This document shows, piece after piece, positions 1 through 7,168 of a DNA stretch of 64,000 nucleotides. This DNA comes from Actinopolyspora biskrensis (GTDB lineage: Bacteria > Actinomycetota > Actinomycetes > Mycobacteriales > Pseudonocardiaceae), in NCBI RefSeq assembly GCF_013408175.1, contig NZ_JACBYW010000003.1:124001-188000 (forward strand), given 5' to 3'. The notes beneath the pieces were generated by a model. That model was not told the origin of the DNA, did not search any database, and saw nothing but the letters and a program-made list of their open reading frames with translations. Made by a program: the position numbers and the translations under genes. Each line of letters begins with the position of its first letter. Position 1 is the stretch's first letter.

Positions 1-75
1 GTAACCGGCCTCCACCAGGTTGGCCGCCATCGGGCCGCCCATGATTCCGAGTCCGACGAATCCGACCTTGGTCAT
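1..75 (-). CDS. glxR: 2-hydroxy-3-oxopropionate (tartronate semialdehyde) reductase, N-terminal fragment at window edge
   Basis: Only the first 25 codons are present; the gene runs off the left edge. The visible start has the beta-hydroxyacid dehydrogenase nucleotide-binding signature: a beta strand followed by GxGxMGxPMAxNL. This family includes tartronate semialdehyde reductase and 3-hydroxyisobutyrate dehydrogenase, which reduce small hydroxy-oxo acids with NAD(P)H. The next gene on the same strand is hydroxypyruvate isomerase, which favours tartronate semialdehyde reductase in the glyoxylate to glycerate route. The ATG follows a GGGGAA purine stretch. The family call is firm; the substrate is inferred from context. 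Confidence 0.75.
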   Translation of the reverse strand, partial: MTKVGFVGLGIMGGPMAANLVEAGY

Positions 76-381
76 CGAAGTTCCCCTCTTCTCGTCGAGG
101 TTTTCCGTTCGCGTTGTCGTGGGTGTTCACCGGGCGGGCCCTCCTGGCCCACCAGGCGAACCGAGCCGAGAAGCCCGGCAGGAACTTCCGGCAGAAGGGC
201 TCCGTCCTCCTAAGCGCTTCAGCCTGAGCAGGACGAGGAGATCCGGTGCGTGAGTCGGATGCATTGCCAGGCCGGGCCGCTCGCCGCGTAGGTGGCTACT
301 CAAGAGCGGCCCGACGCAGCAAGGCGCCGACTCACGTGCCGGCTAACCGACCACCTGAGCAATCCGAGCCGCCGCCCCTTC
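76..381. other. Intergenic gap between hydroxypyruvate isomerase and reductase genes
   Basis: This 306-base gap has no convincing gene. It contains pieces that resemble intergenic repeats found elsewhere in the window: a minus-oriented fragment near 286-300 (CGTAGGTGGCTAC) and a plus-oriented fragment at 341-374. The gap suggests that the reductase may have its own promoter rather than being read only from the isomerase gene, but no clear promoter was recognised. Confidence 0.45.
341..374 (+). repeat. Fragment of dispersed intergenic repeat (3' end)
   Basis: The stretch matches the 3' end of the larger repeat at 21855-22010. Both carry the string ACCACC[CT]GAGCAA followed by a CCGA[AG]CCGCCG block, with only a few differences over about 28 bases. 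The hairpin part of the repeat is absent here, so this looks like a truncated copy. See also 7938-8040, 32824-32955 and 54335-54462. Confidence 0.5.
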
Positions 382-1176
382 TCACATCCAGGTGAAGCTG
401 TCGTTGGTGGCCTTGCTCGGCTTGTACTCCAGGGCCACGTGTCCGCGGTAACCGGCTTTCTCCAGTTTCGCGAAGTACCCCGCGAAGTCCACTTCACCGG
501 TTCCCGGCTCGTTCCTGCCCGGAGCGTCCGCGATCTGCACGTGCCCGATCCTGTCCGCGTACCTGTCGATGGCGGCGCTCGGATCGTCACCGTTGGCGAT
601 CAGGTGGTAGAGGTCGAACAGCAACCGCAGGTTCTCCACACCGCCGGCCTCGCGCACCCTGTCGATGACGGTCACCGCGTCGGCGGCGGTCTTGAGCGGG
701 TAGCTGGGTGTTCCGCTGACCGGTTCGATCAGCACGGTGCCGTCGATCCTGGCGGCCGCCCGCGCCGCGGCGGTGAGGTTCTCCACGGCGGTCACGTCCT
801 GGTCGGCGGGCAGCATCCCCTCGATGCGGTTGCCGTAGAGGGCGTTGAACGCCGTGCAGCCCAGCCGGGCGCCGATCCCCACGGCCACGTCCACGTTGTC
901 CCGGAACTCCGTGGAGCGCTTCGGGTGCGACAGCACACCGCGGTCTCCGGCGGGCATGTCACCGGCGAAGAAGTTCAACCCCACCAGCGAGACCCCGGCA
1001 TCGTCGACCGCGCGGACGAATTTGTCCACTTCGCCGTCACCGGGCACAGCCTCGCCGAAGGGCCACCAGAACTCGATCGCGTCGAACCCGGCCGCCTTCG
1101 CCGCGGCCGGACGTGAGAACACGTCCAGTTCGGTGAACAGGATCGAGGTGTTGACGGCGTACGGGAACCGATGCAT
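382..1176 (-). CDS. hyi: Hydroxypyruvate isomerase
   Basis: A 264-residue TIM-barrel protein of the xylose isomerase-like superfamily. Hydroxypyruvate isomerase interconverts hydroxypyruvate and tartronate semialdehyde in the cytoplasm. Family marks include the N-terminal YAVNTSILFTE strand, the FNALYGNR segment, LIEPVS, LLFDLYH, the HVQIADAPGRNEPGTGE metal/substrate loop and the C-terminal HVALEYKPS. Length matches the family (about 260). The ATG start is preceded by GGGGGC. It sits upstream of a tartronate semialdehyde reductase on the same strand, so the pair converts glyoxylate-derived C3 units to glycerate. Palindromes just upstream (1193-1218) may regulate it. Glyoxylate carboligase, the usual partner, is not in the window. 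Confidence 0.9.
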   Translation of the reverse strand: MHRFPYAVNTSILFTELDVFSRPAAAKAAGFDAIEFWWPFGEAVPGDGEVDKFVRAVDDAGVSLVGLNFFAGDMPAGDRGVLSHPKRSTEFRDNVDVAVGIGARLGCTAFNALYGNRIEGMLPADQDVTAVENLTAAARAAARIDGTVLIEPVSGTPSYPLKTAADAVTVIDRVREAGGVENLRLLFDLYHLIANGDDPSAAIDRYADRIGHVQIADAPGRNEPGTGEVDFAGYFAKLEKAGYRGHVALEYKPSKATNDSFTWM

Positions 1177-1192
1177 CCGTGCCCCCTAATGT

Positions 1193-1218
1193 TTTCGCGA
1201 AGCGAAATTTTTATTTCG
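1193..1218. promoter_or_regulatory. Overlapping palindromes upstream of hyi (candidate operator)
   Basis: TTTCGC-GAA-GCGAAA at 1193-1207 is a perfect 6-3-6 inverted repeat. CGAAAT-TTTT-ATTTCG at 1203-1218 is a second one that overlaps it. The stretch is AT-rich against a GC-rich background and lies 17-42 bases upstream of the hyi start, where an operator would act. IclR-family repressors of allantoin/glyoxylate genes often bind short perfect palindromes, and an IclR gene is present at 15387. Regulator identity is inference. Confidence 0.5.
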
Positions 1219-1328
1219 TACAGTGATAGATTAATGAGTATCCGCCACAGGGTCAACACCGGCACGACAGCCACGGGCTACCGTGGCGCCCGAGCACGAG
1301 AAATCGAACCGGAAGCGACAGGTGTCCG

Positions 1329-1583
1329 ATGAACCTCAGGGCCGAGTTCACGACGGAACCGTTCGAGGGCGAGGGTGAACCACCCACCCACGCCGCAGTC
1401 GCGCGAGACGTGCTGCGCGAATCCGGCCTGGAGCCCGAGTTCGGACCACTGGGCACCGCGATCAGCGGCGAACGCGAAGTGGTGCTGACCGCGCTGTCGA
1501 ACGTGCTCGAACGGACGCTCGAAGCGGGCGCGGACCGGATCACCATGCAGGTCAGCGTCGACGACACTCCCGAGGACAGTTGA
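1329..1583 (+). CDS. Thiamine-binding (MTH1187/YkoF-type, DUF77) family protein
   Basis: An 84-residue protein resembling the small MTH1187/YkoF-type fold. It begins with an EFTTEPFEGEGEPP segment, followed by an HAAVARDVLRESGLEPEFGPLG helix-strand and a C-terminal strand ending in ITMQVSV. Members of this family form beta-alpha-beta ferredoxin-like dimers and some bind thiamine. The link to thiamine is interesting here because glyoxylate carboligase is a thiamine diphosphate enzyme, but no biochemical role can be read from the sequence. The gene is separated by 10 bases from the HTH gene downstream and is divergent from hyi. The ATG follows a weak GTGTCC leader. Confidence 0.65.
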   Translation: MNLRAEFTTEPFEGEGEPPTHAAVARDVLRESGLEPEFGPLGTAISGEREVVLTALSNVLERTLEAGADRITMQVSVDDTPEDS

Positions 1584-1593
1584 GGTTATCCGC

Positions 1594-1950
1594 GTGCACC
1601 CGCTGACTTCAGCGATTCAGCCCCTGCTCAGCCGCATCGGCGCCACAACAGTCCCCCTGGAGGAGCGCGAGCCCGGTGACGTCCTGCTCTACTGGGAGGG
1701 CAGCCCCGCCGTCGCCGTGCGGCTTCCCGGGGAGGAACTCACCAGCGCCCTGGACAGGGTGATCGCCCAGGTGGAGTCCGAGCTCGGCGCGAAGCTGTCC
1801 GACCTCTCCCGCGCCGACAAGCAGCGCGCGGTGCGCCTGCTGGAGGAACGCGGCGCCTTCACGCTGCGCAAGTCCGCCGAGTCGGTGGCCAGGGCCCTGG
1901 GCGTCAGTCGCTTCACCGTCTACAACTACCTCAACCGCGAGCGCTCCTGA
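1594..1950 (+). CDS. Small helix-turn-helix regulator (DauR/YheO-type C-terminal HTH)
   Basis: A 118-residue protein whose last ~50 residues form a helix-turn-helix: a DKQRAVRLLEERGAF helix, then KSAESVARALGVSRFTVYNYLNR, the pattern of the HTH_22 domain of DauR/YheO-type regulators. The first ~65 residues (EREPGDVLLYWEGSPAVAVRL) look like a degenerate sensor segment, much shorter than the PAS-like domain of full YheO proteins. It starts with GTG at 1594 after GAGGTTATCC. Its position between hyi and the urate operon suggests that it regulates purine or glyoxylate genes; that is inference. It may be cotranscribed with the thiamine-binding-type gene. Confidence 0.7.
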   Translation: MHPLTSAIQPLLSRIGATTVPLEEREPGDVLLYWEGSPAVAVRLPGEELTSALDRVIAQVESELGAKLSDLSRADKQRAVRLLEERGAFTLRKSAESVARALGVSRFTVYNYLNRERS

Positions 1951-2077
1951 CCGGAGGCCGCCGCGCCCCCACGGCTTCCGGCCGGCACTCCCCGCCCCGC
2001 GCGTCCGGGTGCGAGCGAAAACGATCCGGAGCACACTGCGGCCGTTGTGCGAGTGCACAGCCGCCGACCCGCAAATT

Positions 2078-2117
2078 TCAACAAACTGTTGACACCCCTG
2101 CGGGGCCGGACTTAGCT
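2078..2117 (+). promoter_or_regulatory. Candidate sigma-70-type promoter with overlapping operator for urate operon
   Basis: TTGACA at 2089-2094 and TTAGCT at 2112-2117 are separated by 17 bases, an excellent -35 element with a fair -10. A perfect inverted repeat, TCAACA-AAC-TGTTGA (2078-2092), overlaps the -35 element, the expected place for a repressor site. The transcript would start about 70 bases before uraD. Confidence 0.6.
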
Positions 2118-2193
2118 TTTCCCATCAACCGCTCCGAGGGAACATTCAGGTGAACCCGAGGAGAACGACCACGCGAACCGTGGGGTTTTGCCA

Positions 2194-2721
2194 ATGTCAG
2201 CACCATCTTCCACCGGGACCGGTCCGGGGCTGGCCAAGCTGAACAGTCTTCCTCGTCCGGAGCTGATCAAACAGCTGCTGGCCTGTCTCGACGTCCAGCG
2301 TTGGGCCAACGAGATCGCCGACCGGCGCCCCTACCGATCGGACGACGAGCTCTACGAAGTCGCCGACCGCGCCGCGACCGAACTCACCGAGGACGAGATC
2401 CACTCGGCGTTGGCCGCCCACCCGCGCATCGGACAGCGCTCCACCGGCAAGGACACCTCGGCGTCCTGGTCCCGCAGGGAACAGGCCGGGGTCGACGCCG
2501 ACGACACGAAACTGGCCGTGGAGCTCGCCGAGGCCAACGAGGAGTACGAACGCCGCTTCGGGCACGTGTACCTGGTGTGCGCCAGCGGTCGCAGCGGGCC
2601 GGAACTGCTGGAGATCCTGCGCTCCCGGCTGGACAACGACCCGACCACCGAGATGCGCGTCGTCGCCGACGAACTGCGCAAGATCGCACGACTACGGCTG
2701 GCGAGGGTGATCGAAGCGTGA
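2194..2721 (+). CDS. uraD: OHCU decarboxylase (2-oxo-4-hydroxy-4-carboxy-5-ureidoimidazoline decarboxylase)
   Basis: About 175 residues, all-helical. The enzyme performs the last step of uricolysis, decarboxylating OHCU to S-allantoin. The family pattern is visible: LNSLPRPELIKQLLACLDVQRWANEI, AAHPRIGQRSTG with the catalytic His in the HPRIG loop, SRREQAG, the EYERRFGHVYLVCASGRS segment and LRKIARLRL near the end. ATG at 2194 is chosen; a TTG two codons upstream is in frame. The GAGGAG at 2158 is too far away to be a normal ribosome site, so the start is not certain. The stop overlaps the GTG of the hydroxyisourate hydrolase gene (GTGA), implying translational coupling. Confidence 0.93.
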   Translation: MSAPSSTGTGPGLAKLNSLPRPELIKQLLACLDVQRWANEIADRRPYRSDDELYEVADRAATELTEDEIHSALAAHPRIGQRSTGKDTSASWSRREQAGVDADDTKLAVELAEANEEYERRFGHVYLVCASGRSGPELLEILRSRLDNDPTTEMRVVADELRKIARLRLARVIEA

Positions 2722-3068
2722 GCGGAACGAACACGAGCGCCGTCACGACGCACGTCCTCGACTCCTCCAGGGGGCTTCCCGCGGCGGGGATCACCGTCGT
2801 CCTGGAACAGGCCTCCGACGGGGGGTGGAGCCGGATCGGCGAGTCCGTGACCAACGACGACGGCCGGGTCAGGCAGCTCGGACCGAGCCGCCTGGACGAG
2901 GGGACCTACCGGCTGACCTTCGAGACCGGGGACTACTTCCAACGGCTGAGCGTCGACTCCTTCTACCCGCAGGTGCAGATCACCTTCCGCCTCGCGGATT
3001 CGGAGCAGCACTACCACGTGCCGCTGCTGCTGAGCCCGTTCGCATATTCCACATACCGAGGGAGCTGA
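2718..3068 (+). CDS. uraH: 5-hydroxyisourate hydrolase (transthyretin-like)
   Basis: A 116-residue transthyretin-related protein that hydrolyses 5-hydroxyisourate, the product of urate oxidase, to OHCU. Hallmarks: TTHVLDSSRGLPAAG at the N terminus with the active-site His, an internal YFQRLSVDSFYP region, HYHVPLLLSPFAYSTYRGS at the end, and the diagnostic C-terminal YRGS tetrapeptide. The GTG start at 2718 overlaps the uraD stop. It is followed 7 bases later by urate oxidase, so the three consecutive enzymes of urate degradation form one operon in reverse biochemical order. Confidence 0.95.
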   Translation: MSGTNTSAVTTHVLDSSRGLPAAGITVVLEQASDGGWSRIGESVTNDDGRVRQLGPSRLDEGTYRLTFETGDYFQRLSVDSFYPQVQITFRLADSEQHYHVPLLLSPFAYSTYRGS

Positions 3069-3075
3069 TCAGCTC

Positions 3076-3966
3076 ATGGGCATCGTCATGGGCCCGAACC
3101 AGTACGGAAAGTCCGAGTGCCGAATCGTCACCGTCGACAGGGGCAGCAGCAGGCACAGCATCAAGGACCTCAACGTAAGCACCTCGCTGCGCGGCGACTT
3201 CGACGACACCCACCACACCGGCGACAACGCCAAGGTGCTTCCGACCGACACCCAGAAGAACACCGTCTACGGGCTCGCGAAGGAACAGCCGGTCGGCGAG
3301 ATCGAGGACTTCGCCATGCGCCTCGGTCGTCACTTCGTCGACACGCAGCAGCCGGTGACCGGAGCACGCGTGCTCATCGACGAGTACGCCTGGGAGCGCA
3401 TCCCGGTCGGTGGTGCCGGGCACGACCACTCCTTCGCCCGTTCCAGCGACGAGAAGCGCACCACCGCGGTGACCATCGAGGGATCGGAGACCCACGTCGT
3501 CTCCGGCCTCAAGGACCTCGTCGTGCTCAAGTCCACGGGGTCGGAGTTCTGGGGATACCCCAAGGACCGGTTCACCACCCTCGCCGAGACCGACGACCGG
3601 ATCCTGGCCACGGCCGTGACCGCGCGCTGGCGTTACCTCAGCACCGACGTCGACTGGGCGAAGAGTTTCGAGGCGATCCGTGAGATCATGCTCGAAACGT
3701 TCGCCACCACGCACAGCTACGCGCTGCAGCAGAGCCTGTACGAGATGGGCAAGGCCGTGCTGGAAAAGCGTCCCGAGGTCGCGGAAGTACGCATGTCCCT
3801 GCCGAACAAGCACCACTTCCTGGTGGATCTCGAACGGTTCGGGATGGAGAACGAGAACGAGGTCTTCTTCGCGGCCGATCGTCCCTACGGCCTCATCGAA
3901 GGCACTGTGACCCGCGACGACGTCGACCCGGCCCCCACGGCCTGGTACAGCCTCCCCGAGTTCTGA
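3076..3966 (+). CDS. Urate oxidase (uricase, cofactor-free)
   Basis: A 296-residue tandem T-fold protein that oxidises urate to 5-hydroxyisourate with O2. Visible family features: YGKSECRIVTVDR with the catalytic Lys near residue 12, the VLPTDTQKNTVYGLA strand with the catalytic Thr around residues 57-59, LKDLVVLKSTGSEFWGY in the middle and a late NKHHFLVDLERFG segment that carries the catalytic His. Length fits bacterial uricases (about 290-300). ATG 3076 is preceded by a GGGAGC ribosome site that overlaps the end of uraH. A GC-rich terminator hairpin follows the stop. Confidence 0.96.
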   Translation: MGIVMGPNQYGKSECRIVTVDRGSSRHSIKDLNVSTSLRGDFDDTHHTGDNAKVLPTDTQKNTVYGLAKEQPVGEIEDFAMRLGRHFVDTQQPVTGARVLIDEYAWERIPVGGAGHDHSFARSSDEKRTTAVTIEGSETHVVSGLKDLVVLKSTGSEFWGYPKDRFTTLAETDDRILATAVTARWRYLSTDVDWAKSFEAIREIMLETFATTHSYALQQSLYEMGKAVLEKRPEVAEVRMSLPNKHHFLVDLERFGMENENEVFFAADRPYGLIEGTVTRDDVDPAPTAWYSLPEF

Positions 3967-3974
3967 TCCTCCCC

Positions 3975-4004
3975 GGGGCCGCCGGCACGAGACCCGGCGG
4001 CCCC
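3975..4004 (+). terminator. Rho-independent terminator after urate oxidase
   Basis: GGGGCCGCCGG (3975-3985) pairs perfectly with CCGGCGGCCCC (3994-4004) across an 8-base loop and is followed by GTTGTTT. It lies 9 bases after the urate oxidase stop, so the permease gene downstream probably has its own promoter. Confidence 0.8.
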
Positions 4005-4136
4005 GTTGTTTCCCACCGTTCCCGGCAGTTCTTTTCGGAAACAAAATCTTCGCTCGGCAGCAATACCTGATCCGAGGTCCGGCAGCAGAATTGATTTAGC
4101 TACCTCTCATATCTTCTCCGCGCTCAGGAGTCCCCT

Positions 4137-5633
4137 ATGCCCCTGTTCATCAGTAGGCGCAATCGCGGAACGCGAAACGGAAGAACCGATTCCCCCCACC
4201 CGGTGGACGAGGTACTACCGCCGGGCAAGCTGTTCGCCTACGGTGTGCAGCACATCGCCGCGATGTACGCGGGCGTGGTAGCACCCCCACTCATCATCGG
4301 ACAAGCGCTCGGGCTCAGTCCGCTCAACATGACGCTGCTGATCGGCGCCAGCCTGTTGACCGCCGGGCTGGCGACACTGTTGCAGTCGATCGGTGTATGG
4401 CGCATCGGCGCCAGGATGCCCTTCGTCAACGGCGTCACCTTCGCGTCCGTGGCTCCGATCCTGGCCATCGTCACACAGCACGACAAACAACAAGCACTGT
4501 CCATTGTGTACGGTTCGGTGCTGATAGCCGGTATTCTGGCCTTTCTGGCAGCTCCCTACTTCTCCCGGATCGTGCGGTTCTTCCCGCCGCTGGTCAACGG
4601 AACCGTGATCACGCTGATCGGGTTGTCGCTGTTCCCGGTGGCAGCCGACTGGATAGCCGGTCAGGATCCGGAAGCGGCCAACTACGCCTCCCCGCTGCGC
4701 ATCGGACTCGGCGCGGGGACCTTTCTGCTGGTGCTGGTGCTGAACCGGGTGCTGACAGGCTTCCTGAACCGGATAGCGATACTGATCGGCCTGGTCGTGG
4801 GCACACTCGTCGCCTGGCCGCTGGGAATGGTGAACACCAGCACGTTCGAACGCGCCCCGGTCTTCGACGTGCCGATGCCGTTCGAGATGGCCTCTCCGGT
4901 CTTCAGCCTCACGGCCACGATCTCCATCTGCATCGTGATGCTCGTGGCCATGATGGAGAGCACCGCCGACATGATCGCGCTGGGCGAGATCGTCGACCGC
5001 CCGGTCGGGGAGAAGACCATCGCGGCCGGGTTGCGCGCCGACGGAGCGGGCAGCGCGCTCAGCGCGGTGTTCGGTGGTTTCACCTGCAGCGCGTTCGCGC
5101 AGAACGTCGGACTGGTCGCGCTGACCAGGGTCAAGAGCCGTTTCGTCGTGGCCGCGGCAGGCGGAGTGCTGATCCTGATGGGGCTCTTCCCGATCGTGGG
5201 GGGAGTGGTCTCGCTGGTGCCCAAGCCCGTGCTGGGCGGTGCCGCGCTGGTGCTGTTCGGCTCGGTGGCGGCCAGCGGCGTGCGCACCCTGGGCAAGGCG
5301 AACCTGGGTGATCCGCTGAACGCGCTGGTGGTCGCGGGCGCGTTCGGCGTGGGGATGATCCCGATCATCTCCCCGGAGTTCTACGAGCACTTCCCCGCCG
5401 CGCTGCGCACCGTGCTGGACTCCGGCATCAGCACCGGTTGCCTGATCGCGGTGTCCTTGAACCTGCTGTTCAACGGAACCCGGCCGACGGGAGGGGAGCA
5501 GGACCAACCTCCCGAGGACGACGCCCCGCCCGCCGCTCGCGAAGCGGTGGACACGGACGACTCCCGGGCGGAGTCCGTGCCCACCCCCCGCCCCAACGAC
5601 GTGCGCAGCGAAGCCGAACCGACCGGCTACTGA
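4137..5633 (+). CDS. NCS2-family nucleobase (urate/xanthine) permease
   Basis: A 498-residue integral membrane transporter of the nucleobase-cation symporter-2 family. It has about 12-14 hydrophobic segments between residues ~25 and ~445. These include the QHIAAMYAGVVAPPLIIGQALG motif typical of UraA/UapA/PucJ-PucK transporters, GARMPFVNGVTF, a central TADMIALGEIV segment with the substrate-contacting Glu, and a following GFTCSAFAQNVGLVALT loop. Its C-terminal ~50 residues are a charged cytoplasmic tail. Next to uricase genes the likely substrate is urate or xanthine. The start has CAGGAG 8 bases upstream. It is separated from the uricase by a terminator, so it is a separate transcription unit. 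Confidence 0.9.
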   Translation: MPLFISRRNRGTRNGRTDSPHPVDEVLPPGKLFAYGVQHIAAMYAGVVAPPLIIGQALGLSPLNMTLLIGASLLTAGLATLLQSIGVWRIGARMPFVNGVTFASVAPILAIVTQHDKQQALSIVYGSVLIAGILAFLAAPYFSRIVRFFPPLVNGTVITLIGLSLFPVAADWIAGQDPEAANYASPLRIGLGAGTFLLVLVLNRVLTGFLNRIAILIGLVVGTLVAWPLGMVNTSTFERAPVFDVPMPFEMASPVFSLTATISICIVMLVAMMESTADMIALGEIVDRPVGEKTIAAGLRADGAGSALSAVFGGFTCSAFAQNVGLVALTRVKSRFVVAAAGGVLILMGLFPIVGGVVSLVPKPVLGGAALVLFGSVAASGVRTLGKANLGDPLNALVVAGAFGVGMIPIISPEFYEHFPAALRTVLDSGISTGCLIAVSLNLLFNGTRPTGGEQDQPPEDDAPPAAREAVDTDDSRAESVPTPRPNDVRSEAEPTGY

Positions 5634-5748
5634 AGTTTCCCGCTCGGTTCGCGTGACGGTGCGGGTTCCCCGAGCCGGGCAGCGGCACCGCGCAGCGAAA
5701 CCGAGCCGGCAGGAAGGTCTGCACAGCACTCGCGGAGCACTTCCCGCA

Positions 5749-5776
5749 CGGGCCCGGTCGATGACGACCGGGCCCG
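5749..5776 (+). terminator. Rho-independent terminator after the permease
   Basis: CGGGCCCGGTCG (5749-5760) and CGACCGGGCCCG (5765-5776) form a perfect 12-base-pair stem with an ATGA loop, followed by CTTTCGC. It lies 115 bases downstream of the permease stop and ends that transcript. Confidence 0.8.
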
Positions 5777-6024
5777 CTTTCGCGGGCACTCGCCCCTTCG
5801 GCCCATTCCGCGAAGTCCGGGCGACCGAGAGCGCTCGACCGAACGTCCGAGAAATCGGACTATTTTCGGACACTCACTTGTCCGTTCCGCTCGATTCCGG
5901 GAAAAATCCTCTTCGTCGGCCGTCGAACCGAAAATCGTCCACTTTCGAACATCCACTGGACCGCGCGACTCTCCCGGAAAACCGCTCTCGGCGAGGTAGC
6001 CGGTGCCAGTTCGCGGAGTGACAC
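5777..6024. other. Leader region upstream of amidase, with small hairpin
   Basis: The gap ahead of the amidase gene is comparatively AT-rich. It contains GTCCGA-GAAA-TCGGAC (5845-5860), a perfect six-base stem closed by a GAAA tetraloop, followed by a third CGGAC copy and then TTGTCCG. I checked it for a c-di-AMP (ydaO) riboswitch, which controls wall hydrolases in many actinomycetes, and did not see its conserved core. No gene is visible. Confidence 0.4.
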
Positions 6025-7107
6025 ATGTCGGATTCGTCCCGTGAATCAGCGCCACGTTCAACGACCGGCCCGAACAGACGGAGCCTGCTCGGAGCAGCCC
6101 TGGGCGGGTGCGCCGGACTGCTGGTCCTCGACCTGAGAACGGCGGCCGCGGCCGCGATGCCGCGGAGCTCGACGATCGCGGACACCGGGGCGTGGGGGGC
6201 CAGGGCTCCGAAGGCGACGATCGACGTGCTCGGACACGCCCCGTCCAAGATCGTCGTCCACCACACCGCCACCCCCAACAGCACCGACTACTCCCGGGCG
6301 CACGCCTTCGCGCTGGCGCGGTCCGTTCAGGACCACCACATGGACAACAACGGCTGGATCGACACCGGCCAGCACTTCACGATCAGCCGCGGCGGGTACG
6401 CGACGGAGGGCAGGCACCGCAGCCTGGCGGCGGTGCGGGACGGCTCGCGGCACGTGGTCGGGGCGCACACCGCCGGGCAGAACCGGCTGGCCGTCGGCAT
6501 CGAGAACGAGGGCACCTACAACAGCGTCGACCCGAGGGACACGCAGTACACGAGGCTGGTCGAGCTGTGCGCGCGGCTGTGCCGCCGGTACGGCATCGAG
6601 CCCCACGAGATCTACGGTCACCGGGACTTCAACGCCACCGACTGCCCCGGCGACCGGCTCCACGCCCTGTTGGGGCAGCTGCGCTCGGACGTGGCGGCCG
6701 AGGTCGGCGGGGACCCGACCGGCGTGAGCTGGCCGCTGCTGCGGCCCGATGACGAGGGCGAAGGGGTACGAATCCTGCAGTACCTGCTCAACGAGCACGG
6801 CGCGTCCCTGACCGCCGACGGGATCTACGGCCTCGCCACCGAGAGCGCGGTGGGCGACTTCCAGCGCTCCACCGGCGCCATCGTGGACGGTCTGGCGGGC
6901 AACCAGACCTGGAACCAGGCCGTCCGCGAGCGCGGCAGCGGCGACCGCGGTCCGGCCGTGCGAGCGGTGCAGCACCGACTCGGCACCACTGTGGACGGGA
7001 TCTTCGGGCCGAACACCGAAACGGTGGTGCGCTCGTTCCAGTCCGCCAGCGGAATCTCCTCCGACGGAGTCGTGCGGGTCCGCACCTGGCAGGCACTCGT
7101 CGGTTGA
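6025..7107 (+). CDS. Secreted N-acetylmuramoyl-L-alanine amidase (PGRP domain) with two peptidoglycan-binding repeats
   Basis: A 360-residue exported protein. The N terminus has an NRRSLLGAALGG twin-arginine-like signal (residues 18-19 RR) followed by a hydrophobic run to about residue 45. Residues ~50-230 are a PGRP/amidase_2 domain: IVVHHTATPN supplies the first zinc His pair near residues 79-80, HMDNNGWIDTGQHF the substrate face and GHRDFNATDCPGD the late zinc/catalytic ligands. Two peptidoglycan-binding_1 repeats follow (about 240-300 and 305-358), each ending in DG..G..T..A...FQ. It should cleave stem peptides from muramic acid outside the membrane. ATG 6025 follows CGGAG. The next gene encodes another wall enzyme. 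Confidence 0.88.
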   Translation: MSDSSRESAPRSTTGPNRRSLLGAALGGCAGLLVLDLRTAAAAAMPRSSTIADTGAWGARAPKATIDVLGHAPSKIVVHHTATPNSTDYSRAHAFALARSVQDHHMDNNGWIDTGQHFTISRGGYATEGRHRSLAAVRDGSRHVVGAHTAGQNRLAVGIENEGTYNSVDPRDTQYTRLVELCARLCRRYGIEPHEIYGHRDFNATDCPGDRLHALLGQLRSDVAAEVGGDPTGVSWPLLRPDDEGEGVRILQYLLNEHGASLTADGIYGLATESAVGDFQRSTGAIVDGLAGNQTWNQAVRERGSGDRGPAVRAVQHRLGTTVDGIFGPNTETVVRSFQSASGISSDGVVRVRTWQALVG

Positions 7108-7110
7108 GCC

Positions 7111-7136
7111 GCGCCCCCACCACCGCGGTGGGCGCG
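7111..7136 (+). terminator. GC-rich imperfect hairpin after amidase
   Basis: GCGCCCCCACC pairs with GGTGGGCGC with a two-base bulge, and CCACCGCGGTGG (7120-7131) is a perfect palindrome inside it. It lies directly after the amidase stop and 30 bases ahead of the next gene's ribosome site. It has no T run, so termination is only probable. Confidence 0.4.
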
Positions 7137-7168
7137 CTGGCCGGTTTCACCCGAGTAAGGAGGTATTC

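Noticed and set aside
292-1116. Long open frame on the plus strand opposite hydroxypyruvate isomerase
   Set aside because: It is the antisense shadow of a gene with clear family motifs. Its composition (His/Arg/Val-rich, no motifs) is typical of complementary-strand frames in high-GC DNA.
5777-6024. Possible c-di-AMP (ydaO) riboswitch in front of the wall amidase
   Set aside because: The conserved core blocks of that riboswitch are not present; only a small GAAA-capped hairpin is visible.
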